Positions 36,028 to 46,439 of a stretch of DNA of 64,000 bases are shown piece by piece (the first letter of the stretch is position 1; each line of letters opens with the position of its first letter). Position numbers and translations under genes: made by a program. The notes below the pieces were generated by a model. The model was not told where the DNA came from. It saw only the letters and a list, made by a program, of their open reading frames with translations, and did not search any database. Source of the stretch: Alphaproteobacteria bacterium (GTDB lineage: Bacteria > Pseudomonadota > Alphaproteobacteria > UBA6615); assembly GCA_011087645.1 (NCBI GenBank), contig JAALLF010000003.1, positions 310,001 through 374,000 on the forward strand, written 5' to 3'.

Positions 36028-39023
36028 GGGGTTGGCTCCTTCTTGGTTGTCGTATTTACCCGGCTGCGAATTTCGTCCGCCGGCGCTTCGATCAGTTGAT
36101 TGTAATAGTCGCAGACACGATCCGCTGTTTGCGTCACTTTCGCTTCGAGCGCGGCAAAGTCAACGGCGCCGGCGGACGCGGTCAAGGTGGCGCGTAAGGG
36201 CGCGGGAAATTGGTCAGGCAGGGAATCGCTTTCCATGGCGATGCGTAACAGTCCCTGCAAGCGCCGCCACAGGCGGGTTGCCTCGATCAGATCGTCGGCG
36301 CTGTCGCGGTCGAGCAACCCCGCCGCCGCCAGCTTGTTGTAGGCGGTGACGGTGCCGGTATCGAGAATATCCGGGTGATCGTGAGCGTGGCGCAGTTGCA
36401 AATACTGGCAGATGAATTCGCAATCGACCAAGCCGCCGCGCAAATATTTCACCTGCCAGATATTATGGGCTGAATGTTCTTCGGCGTGGCGATGGCGCAT
36501 ATCGGAGACCGCCAGCAACAGATCGTCCGGCGCCCGCTCGGTGACCAAGGCGGCGCTGATGGCGTCGTCGATGCGCGCGGCGAAAGCCGGCGTGGCACTG
36601 ACCACCCGGGCGCGGGTCAACGCGAGATGTTCCCAGGTCCAGGCGCTCTCGCGCTGATATTGGGCGAAGGTCTCCAGGCTCACCGACAGGGGGCCGGCAT
36701 TGCCCGACGGGCGCAGACGCATATCGATCTCGAATAATCCGCCTTCGCCGGTCATCGCTGTCAGGGCGTTGATCAGCCGCTGGCCGAAGCGTTGATAGTA
36801 GTGGGGCAGGGATAGCGGCTTGCGACCGTCGGAGGCGGCGCTTTCGCCGCCGCCGTCGGGAACGTCGTAGAGAAACACCAGGTCCAAATCCGAGGTCGCC
36901 GAAAGTTCGCGACCGCCCAGCTTCCCCAGTGCCAAAACCGCGAAGCCGTCGCCGGGGCAATGGCCGTGCTGCACGGCGAATTCTTCCAGGACCAGCGGCA
37001 ACAAGGCGCTGATCGTGGTGTCGGCGATGTCGGAAAACGCCAGATCGGCGCGGTCGATATCGGTCTGGTGGCGCAGTATCTGCACGCCGACGCGGAATTT
37101 CTCGTCATTCGCCCAGCGCCGCGCGATATCAAGGACGTCCTGCATGTCGCGGGCTTGGTCCAACTTCTCATCGAGGCCCGCCTGTAGGGCCGTTGCGTCG
37201 GGCAATTCCTGGAAGTTCGCATCGAGGACACCGTCGAGCAGTAACGGGTTGCGGCTCAGAATCTCCGCCAGCCGCGGCGAACCGCCGACGATCTCGGCGA
37301 CCAGGTCGAGGACTTCGGGGTTGGCGAGAAACAGGGAAAATAACTGTACCCCGGCGGGCAGGCCGGCCAGCATTTCGTCGAAGCGGCGAAAGGCGATGTT
37401 GGGATTGGCGGTGCGCCCCAGCGCCGCCAATAGCGCTGGCATCAGCTCGGTAAGGAGCTCGCGCGAGCGAGTGCTGCGGGTGGCGCGATAGCGGCCATGA
37501 TGCCAGGCGCGGATCGTCGCCGAGATCGATTCGGTATCGGTGAACCCCATCTCGACCAATGTGTTCAACGTGTCGGGGTGATCCTCCGCCCCGGTAAAGA
37601 CCAAAACTCCGGCCCCCCCCAGAGAAGGCGATTCTTCGAACAATTCGGCGTAATGGTTTTCCACCGTTCGCAAATGGCCGAGCAAGTCACCCTCAAACGC
37701 GTCGCGGTCGGGGTAGCCCAGAAACGCCGCGACATTTTCCAAACCGGCATCGTCGTCGGGCAGGGTGTGGGTCTGTTGGTCGTCGATCATTTGCAGCCGG
37801 TGCTCGAGCTGGCGCAAGAACCGGTAGGCGTTGGTCATGTTGGCGCCCGCCTGCTCGGTGACCCGTTCGGCTGCGACCAGGGCGCGAATGGCATCCGTCG
37901 TGCCCGAGGCGCGCAAAGACGGGTCGCGGCCGCCCCAGATGAGCTGCTGGGTCTGGGCGAAAAATTCGACTTCGCGAATGCCGCCGCGCCCCAGCTTAAT
38001 GTTATGGCCCCCGACGGCCACGGTGCTGCCGCCCTTGTGGGCGTGGATTTGGCGCTTAATCGAGTGAATATCCTCGATCGCCGCGAAGTCCAGGTGACGT
38101 CGCCAGATGAAAGGCCGGAGCGCGTGCAGGAACCGTGTCCCGGCGGCATGATCGCCAGCCACAATGCGCGCCTTGATCATCGCCGCGCGTTCCCAGTTTT
38201 GACCCAGGCTCTCATAGTAGGTTTCCCCGGCCATGGTGGTAATAGCGACCGGTGTGGCGCCCGGGTCGGGGCGCAGCCGCAAATCGGTGCGAAACACATA
38301 GCCGTCGCCGGTGCGCTCATCCATCAGCCGCACCAGGTTCCGCGTGAGCCGGACAAAGGTCGATTGGAGTTTGTCTGGCTCGGCGGTTTTTACCGTGTCC
38401 TCGTCATAAAAAACGATGAGGTCGATATCGCTGGAATAATTGAGTTCGAACGCGCCGAGTTTCCCCATACCCATGATGAACAGACCGCAATTTTGATCGG
38501 CCTGATCGGGATCGGGCAGTTCGATGGCGCCGCTTTCGTGGGCGCGCCGCACTAAATGTTTCAGGGCGACACTCAAGGCGCGGTCGCAAAACCGACTCAA
38601 TCGCTCGGTGACGGCTTCGAGCGGCCAATGGCCGGCGATATCCGCCAACCCGGTCGCCAAGGCGACCTGGCGCTTGGCCTTGCGCAAGGCAATGCCGACG
38701 GCGGCGCTGTCGGACAGGGCCTCGGCGACGCTGAGTTCCGCCAGGGTGGTATCGAAAGCTTGATCGGGACCCGCCTCGAATAGCGCCGCGACAAACCCAA
38801 TATCGGACAAGATACACTGGGTCAGAAAGGGACTGCTTCCGAATGCCGCCTCGAGTACGGTGTTGGTGGCGCCATCGTTGAGTGCGTCACGGGCGAACCT
38901 CGCCACCGCGGTATCGTCGGTTCGATCGGCGGCGTCGCGAAATCGTTCGATTCCGCGCGCGAGGCGTTCGGGATCGGCCGGTTTGGGACGTCTTTCAAGG
39001 TCTGCCGCGAGGGTAAAGCGCAT
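36024..39023 (-). CDS. glnE: Bifunctional glutamine synthetase adenylyltransferase/deadenylylase
   Basis: It adenylylates and deadenylylates glutamine synthetase in response to nitrogen status, with PII proteins as signals. At 999 residues it has two nucleotidyltransferase domains: GKLGAFELNYSSDIDLIVFY (about 190-210, deadenylylase side) and LGKLGGRELSATSDLDLVFL (about 695-715, adenylylase side), each with the paired metal aspartates and followed by a helical GlnD-type domain. The length is standard. It is the first gene of the glnE-bcp-DUF455 unit. A large plus-strand frame in this region is only antisense shadow. Confidence 0.95.
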   Translation of the reverse strand: MRFTLAADLERRPKPADPERLARGIERFRDAADRTDDTAVARFARDALNDGATNTVLEAAFGSSPFLTQCILSDIGFVAALFEAGPDQAFDTTLAELSVAEALSDSAAVGIALRKAKRQVALATGLADIAGHWPLEAVTERLSRFCDRALSVALKHLVRRAHESGAIELPDPDQADQNCGLFIMGMGKLGAFELNYSSDIDLIVFYDEDTVKTAEPDKLQSTFVRLTRNLVRLMDERTGDGYVFRTDLRLRPDPGATPVAITTMAGETYYESLGQNWERAAMIKARIVAGDHAAGTRFLHALRPFIWRRHLDFAAIEDIHSIKRQIHAHKGGSTVAVGGHNIKLGRGGIREVEFFAQTQQLIWGGRDPSLRASGTTDAIRALVAAERVTEQAGANMTNAYRFLRQLEHRLQMIDDQQTHTLPDDDAGLENVAAFLGYPDRDAFEGDLLGHLRTVENHYAELFEESPSLGGAGVLVFTGAEDHPDTLNTLVEMGFTDTESISATIRAWHHGRYRATRSTRSRELLTELMPALLAALGRTANPNIAFRRFDEMLAGLPAGVQLFSLFLANPEVLDLVAEIVGGSPRLAEILSRNPLLLDGVLDANFQELPDATALQAGLDEKLDQARDMQDVLDIARRWANDEKFRVGVQILRHQTDIDRADLAFSDIADTTISALLPLVLEEFAVQHGHCPGDGFAVLALGKLGGRELSATSDLDLVFLYDVPDGGGESAASDGRKPLSLPHYYQRFGQRLINALTAMTGEGGLFEIDMRLRPSGNAGPLSVSLETFAQYQRESAWTWEHLALTRARVVSATPAFAARIDDAISAALVTERAPDDLLLAVSDMRHRHAEEHSAHNIWQVKYLRGGLVDCEFICQYLQLRHAHDHPDILDTGTVTAYNKLAAAGLLDRDSADDLIEATRLWRRLQGLLRIAMESDSLPDQFPAPLRATLTASAGAVDFAALEAKVTQTADRVCDYYNQLIEAPADEIRSRVNTTTKKEPTP

Positions 39024-39119
39024 GGCACAGTTTGATTTTCCGGCAGACTGCGGTATGCCGTGGGTCGGGTCAAGGCTGCGCTACGATCGGGGAACGGGCG
39101 CAACGCGGGATAGTGTTGG

Positions 39120-42100
39120 GTGATAGTCCGAAGTTCAAAGTTTCTGCTGCTCTTCCTGGCGGCTACATTGCTCGGCGCGGCATTGTTCGCGCTGGTCGCG
39201 ATATGGCAACTCAGCCGCGGTCCGGTCAGTCTGAGCTTCCTAACGCCCTACGTTGAACAGGCCTTAAGCGGTGGCACCGACGATGTCCAGGTTCGCCTGC
39301 ACGATACCGTCATCACCTGGGCTGGCTTGGAACGCACGCTCGATCTGCGCGCGGTTGGCCTCGAGATCCTCGATACCGACGGTACGGTCGGTGCTGCGGT
39401 GCCGGAGATGGCGGTGCAGTTGAGCGCGCGCGCGCTGATGCGCGGTCTCATCGCGCCCACTGGGCTTGAGTTGTTCGGCCCTCGCCTGCGGGTCGTGCGC
39501 ACCCCCGACGGCGAAATATTCGTCGGTATTGGGGCGGTCTCGGCGAGCGAACCGTCCGGCGGCGGGGAAATGGGCCTGCTCGGCAATTTGCTGGACGAGC
39601 CGGACCTGAATTCATCCACCGGCTATCTGCGCCGGATATCTATTTCAAGCGCGCTGATCGATTTTGAAGATCGCCAAAGCGGCCGTAATTGGACCGCCCA
39701 GCGCGCCGATGTTGCACTGGAACGCGATGAAAATGGCATCCAGGCGGACGGCACGATTGTGCTCGATGCCGGCGGTGAGTTCGCCCGGTTCGAAATTTCC
39801 GGATTGCTAAACGCAATCACCCAGGCTGTCGAATTGGGCGTGTCGTTCGATAATTTATTGCCGTCGGTATTGGCGTCCCTGGAGCCGCGCCTTGAGCCGC
39901 TCGGCCGGCTGAATTTACCGGTATCGGGAACCCTGGCCCTGTCGCTTTCGGCGAACCTGGCGGTGGAAGACGCTAATTTCGATCTATCCGGCGGCGCCGG
40001 CGAAATTTCGGCTCCGGAATACTACAAGGCGCCACTGCCAGTAAGCCAAATCACGCTTCGCGGCCGGGTGACCGATGCGTTGAGCAATGTGGTGATCGAC
40101 GAGGCCGCGATCGATCTTGGTGGGCCGGTCGTGCGGCTCAGCGGTGATGTAATACGCCAGGATGAAATTCTCGAAACGAACATCGACGTAAAGGCCGAAG
40201 CCGTCCCGGCCAATGATTTGCCAAATTTGTGGCCGCCGGAAGTTGGGGTCAACGCGCGCGCTTGGATTACCAAGAATATCAAGGATGGCGTAGTCGATCG
40301 GGCTGTTTTGTCATTGTCCGCGACCACGCGCCTGGATGACATTGAGGCGATTGAGTTGCGCGAAGCGACAGGTGAGATCGATATTCGCGGGGCGACGGTT
40401 CATTATTTGCGACCCATGCCGCCGGTGCGGCAGGTGTCCGGAAAAGGCCGGTTTGACGGCGTTAACCTGGTCATCGATGTGCGCGAGGGTGGTGTTGGCG
40501 ACCTGCGCGTCACCGGCGGAAAGGTGGCCATAAACGGTCTCACCGGTTCGGCGCCAATCGAGACAGCGCAAATTGAGGCGACGATCGCCGGCCCCGTTCG
40601 CGATGCGCTGGCCCTATTGGACGAGGACCCCCTGAACTTTATTTCGGGATTTGGCATCGACCCGGCGCAGACAAGCGGTACCCAAACCACCGATGTGGTG
40701 CTGGGGTTCCCGCTGCTCAACGCTCTATCGGTCGATGAAATCGATGTGGCGGCATCGTCGCGCCTTGAAAATATCAATGCGCCGGCCGGCGTCTTCGGCG
40801 CCAATATTACCCAAGGCAACTTTGATCTGACGGTGAATACGAAAACCTTGGTCGCAAAGGGGGCGGGCGCCCTTTCCGGCGTACCGGTCAAGGTGACCTG
40901 GACCGAGAATTTTACCTACGAAACCGCGCTGCGCACCCGCTATGAAGTGCAAACCGTTCTCGATGATGTGGGCCGCGAGACGTTCGGTTTAGCGGCCGCG
41001 CCCGTATTAACCGGCCCGGTCGGGGTTGGGCTGACCTATGAAATCGGCATCGATGGCGCCGAACAGGGCGCGGCCGACCTCAATCTTAGCGACGCAACCT
41101 TATCCCTGTTGGATTTCGGTTGGCAGAAACCGGTCGGCGAACCCGGCGCCGCGACGGTCAAGATTGTTGGCCGCGATGGCGTGTTGAGTGAGATTTCGAA
41201 CTTCACCGTCACCGCGCCCGGCCTGTCGACGGAGGGTCGGGTGACGCTGCGCCGGGGCGCCGATGGTCCGGAGGTCTCGGAACTCGATTTGAGCCGGCTG
41301 GTGCTCAATGAAACGGATATTTCTCTGCGCGTGGCGTTTGGCGACGACGGGGTGCCCGACGCGGTGATCGGCGGCGGGAATTTGGACCTTCGTTTACTGG
41401 TGCAGGAAGCCTTCGCCGAAGGTGACGGCAAGCCGCCGGCGCTGCGGGTGCGCATCGATGACGATAACCCGGTGCGGCGCATCCGGTTGGGGGAGGAGAC
41501 GGCGCTACTGAACCCAACCGGCCGGATGATCCATGATGGCGAGGACTGGAGCGATATTAGCCTGCTGGGGACGCTGTCGAATGCCGGGCAGATCGACCTT
41601 CAACTGCGCACAGTCAACGGCCAACGGGAGGTCTCGATCGAGTCCAACGACGGCGGCGGTATTTTGCGCGCGCTCGATTGGATTACGACCATCGAGGGCG
41701 GCGATCTGAAAGTAGTGGGCACATTCATCGATCGTGACGGCGAAGAGATTTTGGCCGGACAGATGGACCTCAAGGACTTTAAGCTCAACGAAAGTTCGGT
41801 CTTCGTGCGGATATTATCCCTGGCGTCTTTTAGCGGCATCTCAGACGCGGTGTCTGGCACCGGCGTTTCCATGCGCCGCGCCGAGATACCTTTCGAAGCT
41901 TCTGATAACGAGGTTCTAATCGGCGACGCCAAAGCGCGCGGCGCCGGTGTCGGCATTATCAGTACCGGGCGCATTGACCGCGTGTCCGAGAAAATTGAAC
42001 TCAAGGGCGAGGTTGCCCTGGCTGATGTGATCAACAAGATTCTCAGCAGTATTCCGGGTGTACAGTTACTCGTCGGCGACGGGCTCATCGCCGTCGGATA

Positions 42101-42257
42101 TTCGGTCAGCGGGCCGCTCGACGATCCAAATGTATTGGTTAACCCCTTGACGGTATTTGTTCCTGGCGTTTTCCGTAAGCCTTTTTTCGGCTCCGGCAAC
42201 GGTGGCGGAACCGATGAAGGCTCGACCGAGCCGCCGGAGCCGCTGCCGACCGAATAG
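39120..42257 (+). CDS. Giant AsmA/YhdP-like envelope protein (DUF3971/AsmA_2)
   Basis: A 1045-residue protein with an N-terminal membrane helix (about 7-30) and a very long beta-rich periplasmic region. The N-part has the DUF3971-type VRLHDTVITWAGLERTLDL, and the last 200 residues carry an AsmA-like C-terminal domain (FVRILSLASFSGISDAVSG and the final ISTGRIDRVSEKIELKGEV). Such proteins resemble bridge-like lipid transporters of the YhdP/TamB group; a phospholipid-transport role is inferred from the family. It begins with GTG, is divergent from glnE, and converges on tyrS with nine bases between stops. Confidence 0.87.
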   Translation: MIVRSSKFLLLFLAATLLGAALFALVAIWQLSRGPVSLSFLTPYVEQALSGGTDDVQVRLHDTVITWAGLERTLDLRAVGLEILDTDGTVGAAVPEMAVQLSARALMRGLIAPTGLELFGPRLRVVRTPDGEIFVGIGAVSASEPSGGGEMGLLGNLLDEPDLNSSTGYLRRISISSALIDFEDRQSGRNWTAQRADVALERDENGIQADGTIVLDAGGEFARFEISGLLNAITQAVELGVSFDNLLPSVLASLEPRLEPLGRLNLPVSGTLALSLSANLAVEDANFDLSGGAGEISAPEYYKAPLPVSQITLRGRVTDALSNVVIDEAAIDLGGPVVRLSGDVIRQDEILETNIDVKAEAVPANDLPNLWPPEVGVNARAWITKNIKDGVVDRAVLSLSATTRLDDIEAIELREATGEIDIRGATVHYLRPMPPVRQVSGKGRFDGVNLVIDVREGGVGDLRVTGGKVAINGLTGSAPIETAQIEATIAGPVRDALALLDEDPLNFISGFGIDPAQTSGTQTTDVVLGFPLLNALSVDEIDVAASSRLENINAPAGVFGANITQGNFDLTVNTKTLVAKGAGALSGVPVKVTWTENFTYETALRTRYEVQTVLDDVGRETFGLAAAPVLTGPVGVGLTYEIGIDGAEQGAADLNLSDATLSLLDFGWQKPVGEPGAATVKIVGRDGVLSEISNFTVTAPGLSTEGRVTLRRGADGPEVSELDLSRLVLNETDISLRVAFGDDGVPDAVIGGGNLDLRLLVQEAFAEGDGKPPALRVRIDDDNPVRRIRLGEETALLNPTGRMIHDGEDWSDISLLGTLSNAGQIDLQLRTVNGQREVSIESNDGGGILRALDWITTIEGGDLKVVGTFIDRDGEEILAGQMDLKDFKLNESSVFVRILSLASFSGISDAVSGTGVSMRRAEIPFEASDNEVLIGDAKARGAGVGIISTGRIDRVSEKIELKGEVALADVINKILSSIPGVQLLVGDGLIAVGYSVSGPLDDPNVLVNPLTVFVPGVFRKPFFGSGNGGGTDEGSTEPPEPLPTE

Positions 42258-42266
42258 TCGGGTCTG

Positions 42267-43520
42267 TTAGACCGGTCGCACCAAAACGTGGCGTTTCTTA
42301 CCCGCCGATAGTTTAATGACGCCGTCGCCGTCTAGCGCGTCGAGGCCGATTTCGGCTTTCTCGTCCTTCACCGCCACATCGTTGACCCGGCAGCCGCCGC
42401 CTTTGATCAAACGGCGGGATTCGCTGTTCGAGGCGGTCAGCCCGGCGGCGGCTAGCAGCGCGAACACCGCCATACCGGCGGCGAGATCGTCGCGCGGGAT
42501 CTCGATGGTTGGCAGTGATTCCGCCACCGTGCCGGCCTCGAAGGTCTGCCGCGCCGTGTCGGCGGCGCTGTCGGCGGCCTCGGACCCGTGCATCAGGCGG
42601 GTCGCCTCGGTGGCGAGCACCTTCTTGGCGTCGTTGATCTCGGCGCCCTCAAGGGCCTCGAGCTTGGCGATTTCATCCAGCGGCATTGTGGTGAACAGGC
42701 GCAGGAACCGCGCCACATCGCCATCCTCGGTATTGCGCCAGAACTGCCAATAGTCGTAGGGGCTGAATTTCTCGGCGCTGAGCCACACCGCACCGGCGGC
42801 GGTCTTGCCCATCTTGGCGCCGGATGAGGTGGTGATCAGCGGCGTGGTTAGTCCAAACAAAGATTTGTTGTCGACCCGACGACCGAGCTCGACCCCGTTG
42901 ATGATATTGCCCCACTGGTCCGATCCGCCCATCTGCAGCGCGCAGTCATGACGTTGGGCAAGCTCCAGAAAATCGTAGGCCTGCAGGATCATGTAGTTGA
43001 ATTCCAGGAAAGTCAGGGGCTGCTCGCGGTCGAGGCGCAGCTTCACCGAATCAAACGTCAGCATGCGGTTGATGGTGAAATGCTGGCCCACATCGCGCAA
43101 AAACGGGATGTATTGCAGCTTATCGAGCCAATCCGCGTTGTTGACCAACAGCGCGCCATTGCCGTCGTCGCCGAAGGTTAGAAAGCGGTCGAAGGTTTGG
43201 CGGATGCCGGAAATATTGGCGTTGATCTGCTCGTCGGTCAGCAAGCGGCGGGTCTCGTCGCGGCCCGACGGGTCGCCCACCTTGGTGGTGCCGCCGCCCA
43301 TCAAGACGATAGGGCGATGGCCGGTTTGCTGCATCCAATGGAGCATCATGATCGACACCAGATTGCCGATATGCAGGCTGTCGGCGGTGGCGTCATAGCC
43401 CACATAGGCGGTCACCATGCCGTCGACGGCGCGTTGGTCGAGGGTGTCGAGGTCGGTGCACTGGTGCAGGTAGCCCCGTTCGCTGATGACCTTGAGGAAT
43501 TCTGAATTGAGTGCGGGCAT
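42267..43520 (-). CDS. tyrS: Tyrosyl-tRNA synthetase
   Basis: It charges tRNA-Tyr. The 417-residue class I synthetase shows the HIGH motif as HIGN (residues 50-53, in [14 protein letters not shown]), the tyrosine-pocket sequences YMILQAYDF and GGSDQWGNI, the KMSKS variant [10 protein letters not shown] near residue 240, and a C-terminal S4 domain ([16 protein letters not shown]). It is divergent from anmK with 141 bp between starts, a conserved alphaproteobacterial pair. Confidence 0.96.
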   Translation of the reverse strand: MPALNSEFLKVISERGYLHQCTDLDTLDQRAVDGMVTAYVGYDATADSLHIGNLVSIMMLHWMQQTGHRPIVLMGGGTTKVGDPSGRDETRRLLTDEQINANISGIRQTFDRFLTFGDDGNGALLVNNADWLDKLQYIPFLRDVGQHFTINRMLTFDSVKLRLDREQPLTFLEFNYMILQAYDFLELAQRHDCALQMGGSDQWGNIINGVELGRRVDNKSLFGLTTPLITTSSGAKMGKTAAGAVWLSAEKFSPYDYWQFWRNTEDGDVARFLRLFTTMPLDEIAKLEALEGAEINDAKKVLATEATRLMHGSEAADSAADTARQTFEAGTVAESLPTIEIPRDDLAAGMAVFALLAAAGLTASNSESRRLIKGGGCRVNDVAVKDEKAEIGLDALDGDGVIKLSAGKKRHVLVRPV

Positions 43521-43661
43521 GGTTCGAAACGTATTGCTAATTATCTTTAATATTTAAGCGCTAGCATTCTGCGTGGCAGGCTCATATCACACCTGTAGGC
43601 GGCGCGGGTACATCTTCTGTCGAATGTTTGCCGGCGGCGGTCAAGCTTTGAAGGGTGATCC

Positions 43662-44780
43662 ATGACAGCTTCGGCACCGATAACCGCGATCGGGTTGATG
43701 AGCGGGACGTCGATGGATGGCATTGATGCGGCCATTCTGCGCACTGATGGGGCCGGTGTCGTCGAACCCGTCGCCAGCCTGACAATCCCCTATGCGCCAG
43801 CGTTTCGCGCCGAGCTGCAAGGCGTTTTGGGTGGCGGCGGGCCGGTCGAGCGGGTCGCCGAAGCCCTCACACGACATCACGCGGACGCGGTGGCGGCGGT
43901 GCTGACCGCGGCCACTCTGTCGTCCGGCGAAATCGATGTGATCGGTTTTCATGGCCATACGATTTTGCACCAGCCCGAGCAGCGCCGCACTTGGCAAATC
44001 GGCGATGGGGCATTGTTGGCGTCGCTGACCGGCATCGATGTGGTGGCCGATTTTCGCGGCGCCGATGTCGCTGCCGGCGGCGAGGGCGCGCCTCTGGCAC
44101 CCATATATCATGGCGCTATATGTCATGATGCAATATCTCAAGCCGACTGGCCGGTCTGCGTGCTCAATATTGGTGGGGTCGCCAACCTCACCTGGATCGG
44201 CGCGGGCGCGTCGGTCGAGGCGGGGACGGTGTTCGATCATCTGCTGGCGTTTGACACCGGCCCGGGCAATGCCCTGATCGACGATTGGGTCGCCACCCAT
44301 TGCGCGGTGCCGTTCGACCGCGACGGCGCCATCGCCGCCGGCGGAACCGTCGATGCCGGTTGTTTGAAAAAACTGCTGGCGCATGCCTATTTCGACCGGC
44401 ACCCGCCGAAATCTCTCGACCGGGACGATTTTACGATCGCCACGGTGGAGGGACTATCGCCTGCCGATGGCGCGGCGACGTTGGTGGCGTTCACCGTCGC
44501 GGCGATTAAGCGCGCCGGGGCGCATTTACCGGCGCCGCCAGCCCGTTGGATCGTTACCGGCGGCGGCCGTCATAACGGGTTTCTCATGGCGCAGTTGAGC
44601 GCAGGCCTGGAGGCTCCGGTGGTTAGCACTGAACAGATCGGTTGGGACGGTGATGCCATTGAAGCCCAGGCGTTCGCCTATATGGCGGTGCGCAGTCTGC
44701 GCGGTCTGCCTCTGAGCGGCCCGACGACCACCGGCGCGCCGGCGCCGCTGTGCGGCGGGCTCTTGTTTAGCGTCGGCTAG
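43662..44780 (+). CDS. anmK: Anhydro-N-acetylmuramic acid kinase
   Basis: It recycles murein by opening and phosphorylating 1,6-anhydroMurNAc. The 372-residue kinase has the N-terminal nucleotide loop GLMSGTSMDGIDAA, GFHGHTILHQP, VADFRGADVAAGGEGAPL, and FDTGPGNALIDDW, all family signatures. The gene and the convergent hydrolase gene use the same CTAG for their stop codons. Confidence 0.95.
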   Translation: MTASAPITAIGLMSGTSMDGIDAAILRTDGAGVVEPVASLTIPYAPAFRAELQGVLGGGGPVERVAEALTRHHADAVAAVLTAATLSSGEIDVIGFHGHTILHQPEQRRTWQIGDGALLASLTGIDVVADFRGADVAAGGEGAPLAPIYHGAICHDAISQADWPVCVLNIGGVANLTWIGAGASVEAGTVFDHLLAFDTGPGNALIDDWVATHCAVPFDRDGAIAAGGTVDAGCLKKLLAHAYFDRHPPKSLDRDDFTIATVEGLSPADGAATLVAFTVAAIKRAGAHLPAPPARWIVTGGGRHNGFLMAQLSAGLEAPVVSTEQIGWDGDAIEAQAFAYMAVRSLRGLPLSGPTTTGAPAPLCGGLLFSVG

Positions 44781-45451
44781 TCCTCTTCGTCCTTCGCCAG
44801 TTCCGCGTCGATCTCGGCCATGCGGCGCGCAAGATAGGCGACAACCGCTTGATCGACCTCTTCCAACTGGGTGCCGTAGAAATGATCGGCGCCTTCGATC
44901 ATGTGACGGTCAATAATGACGTCGCGCTGTTTGGCGACCTTGGCGATCATTTCCTCGACCGAATCTGGCGGCACGATTTCGTCCTTATCGCCATGGACGA
45001 CAAGACCCGACGCGGGGCAGGGGGCGAGAAAGGAAAAGTCGTACATGTTGGCCGGCGGCGAGATGGAAATAAATCCGCTGATTTCGGGACGCCGCATGAG
45101 CAATTGCATGCCGATCCAGGCGCCGAACGAAAAGCCGGCGATCCAGCATTGCGGCGCGTCGGTGTGAATTGTCTGCAGCCAATCGAGCGCGGAAGCCGCA
45201 TCGGATAGCTCGCCTTCGCCGCGGTCATAGACGCCCTGGCTGCGGCCGACCCCGCGAAAATTGAAGCGCAACGTGGCGAAGCCCTGGTTCACGAAGGTCT
45301 GGTAAAGCTGATAGACGACCTTGTTATTCATCGAGCCGCCATGCTGGGGATGGGGATGCAGCAATATGGCGATCGGCGAATTGGGTTTCTTGGCCGGATA
45401 GAAACGCCCTTCCAGGCGACCTTCCGGCCCGTTCATGATGACTTCAGGCAT
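44777..45451 (-). CDS. Alpha/beta hydrolase (COG2945-like)
   Basis: A 224-residue cytoplasmic serine hydrolase. After the LLHPHPQHGGSMNN oxyanion region and NFRGVGRSQG it has the nucleophile Ser108 in AGFSFGAWIG, acid candidates Asp155/Asp157 in HGDKDEIVPP and His190 in GADHFYG. Substrate unknown. It is divergent from the cysE-suf operon, a neighbour often seen in Alphaproteobacteria, and might share regulation with it. Confidence 0.88.
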   Translation of the reverse strand: MPEVIMNGPEGRLEGRFYPAKKPNSPIAILLHPHPQHGGSMNNKVVYQLYQTFVNQGFATLRFNFRGVGRSQGVYDRGEGELSDAASALDWLQTIHTDAPQCWIAGFSFGAWIGMQLLMRRPEISGFISISPPANMYDFSFLAPCPASGLVVHGDKDEIVPPDSVEEMIAKVAKQRDVIIDRHMIEGADHFYGTQLEEVDQAVVAYLARRMAEIDAELAKDEED

Positions 45452-45538
45452 TCAATCCTCGTAGCCGATACCGCTTTATCGGCAAGTTCTGACAATTTAC
45501 TCGGCAATAATCCGTAGCGAATCAGGCGATTGTGGCAA

Positions 45539-45571
45539 ATACTTGACCACACAGCTCGGGTAACTTATATG
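45539..45571 (+). promoter_or_regulatory. Sigma-70 promoter with overlapping type 1-like IscR site, upstream of cysE-iscR-suf
   Basis: TTGACC (45543-45548), a 17-bp spacer and TATATG (45566-45571) make a good promoter. A 25-bp stretch at 45539-45563, starting ATACTTGACC and ending CTCGGGTAA, fits the published type 1 IscR consensus ATASYYGACT..CRRSTAT with both halves in register (17 of 22 specified positions by my count). It covers the -35 and spacer, as expected for repression by [2Fe-2S]-IscR. A weaker copy with off-by-one spacing lies at 45485-45508. Confidence 0.75.
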
Positions 45572-45648
45572 CCGGTTACCGTTGCTGCCCCCCGAGTTGC
45601 TTTGCAAATCAGTGATTTATGAGGGGTGTGTATATCATAAAGGTGGTC

Positions 45649-46401
45649 ATGATCTACAAGGACCTGATCGAAGAAATAGACGCCTATATGGAACGCGATC
45701 CCGCGGTCCATTCGCGTCTCATGGTTTTCGTCAGCTATCCCGGCTTGCACGCGGTGCTTTGGCACCGTTTGGCTCATTGGTTGTGGGGCGGCCGGCTGTT
45801 CATTTTGGCTCGTCTGGTGGGCCATTTTGCGCGCTGGGTGACGGGTATCGAGATCCACCCAGCCGCGACCATCGGCCAGCGGTTGGTGATCGATCACGGC
45901 ATGGGCGTGGTGATCGGCGAGACCGCCGAAATCGGCGACGATGTCACCCTCTATCATGGCGTCACCTTGGGCGGCATCGCGCCGTCGGTCGATAGCCAGA
46001 GCCAAAAGCAGGTCAAGCGTCACCCGACGTTGGCGGACGGCTCGATCGTTGGGTCGGGCGCACAGGTGTTGGGGCCGGTCACCGTTGGCCGCAACGCGCG
46101 GGTCGGCGCTAATGCGGTGGTGGTGAAGGATGTGCCAGACGGGGTCACGGTTGTCGGTATACCGGCGAAACCGGCGGACTCCGCACCGGGCGCGGGCGAC
46201 AGCTTTGCCGCCTACGGAACCCCGACCGACGTCACACCGGCGCGCGAAGAACGGGCCATCGCGGGGTTGCTCGATGAAGTGAGCGCGTTGCGCCGGCGCG
46301 TCGAGGAGTTGGAGAACGAACAGGCCGGGCGCGGCGTTTCGACGCCGCCGGACGCCGGCGAGGACGCCGATATCGCCGAAACCGATGGACCCCATCGGTG
46401 A
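45649..46401 (+). CDS. cysE: Serine O-acetyltransferase
   Basis: It makes O-acetylserine, the acceptor for sulfide in cysteine synthesis. The 250-residue protein has the SATase N-domain ([19 protein letters not shown]) and a left-handed beta-helix of hexapeptide repeats ([33 protein letters not shown]), followed by a short coiled-coil tail. ATG 45649 agrees with family N-termini and has AGGTGG close upstream; an ATG at 45619 would add ten residues. As first gene of the Fe-S operon it probably ensures cysteine for the desulfurases. Confidence 0.93.
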   Translation: MIYKDLIEEIDAYMERDPAVHSRLMVFVSYPGLHAVLWHRLAHWLWGGRLFILARLVGHFARWVTGIEIHPAATIGQRLVIDHGMGVVIGETAEIGDDVTLYHGVTLGGIAPSVDSQSQKQVKRHPTLADGSIVGSGAQVLGPVTVGRNARVGANAVVVKDVPDGVTVVGIPAKPADSAPGAGDSFAAYGTPTDVTPAREERAIAGLLDEVSALRRRVEELENEQAGRGVSTPPDAGEDADIAETDGPHR

Positions 46402-46439
46402 CCGAGCGAACCGGTATCTGAAGGCAAGGAGGCCGCGTT

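Noticed and set aside
37497..38555. 352-residue open frame on the plus strand opposite glnE
   Set aside because: Antisense to conserved glnE domains, no recognisable motif or ribosome-binding site.
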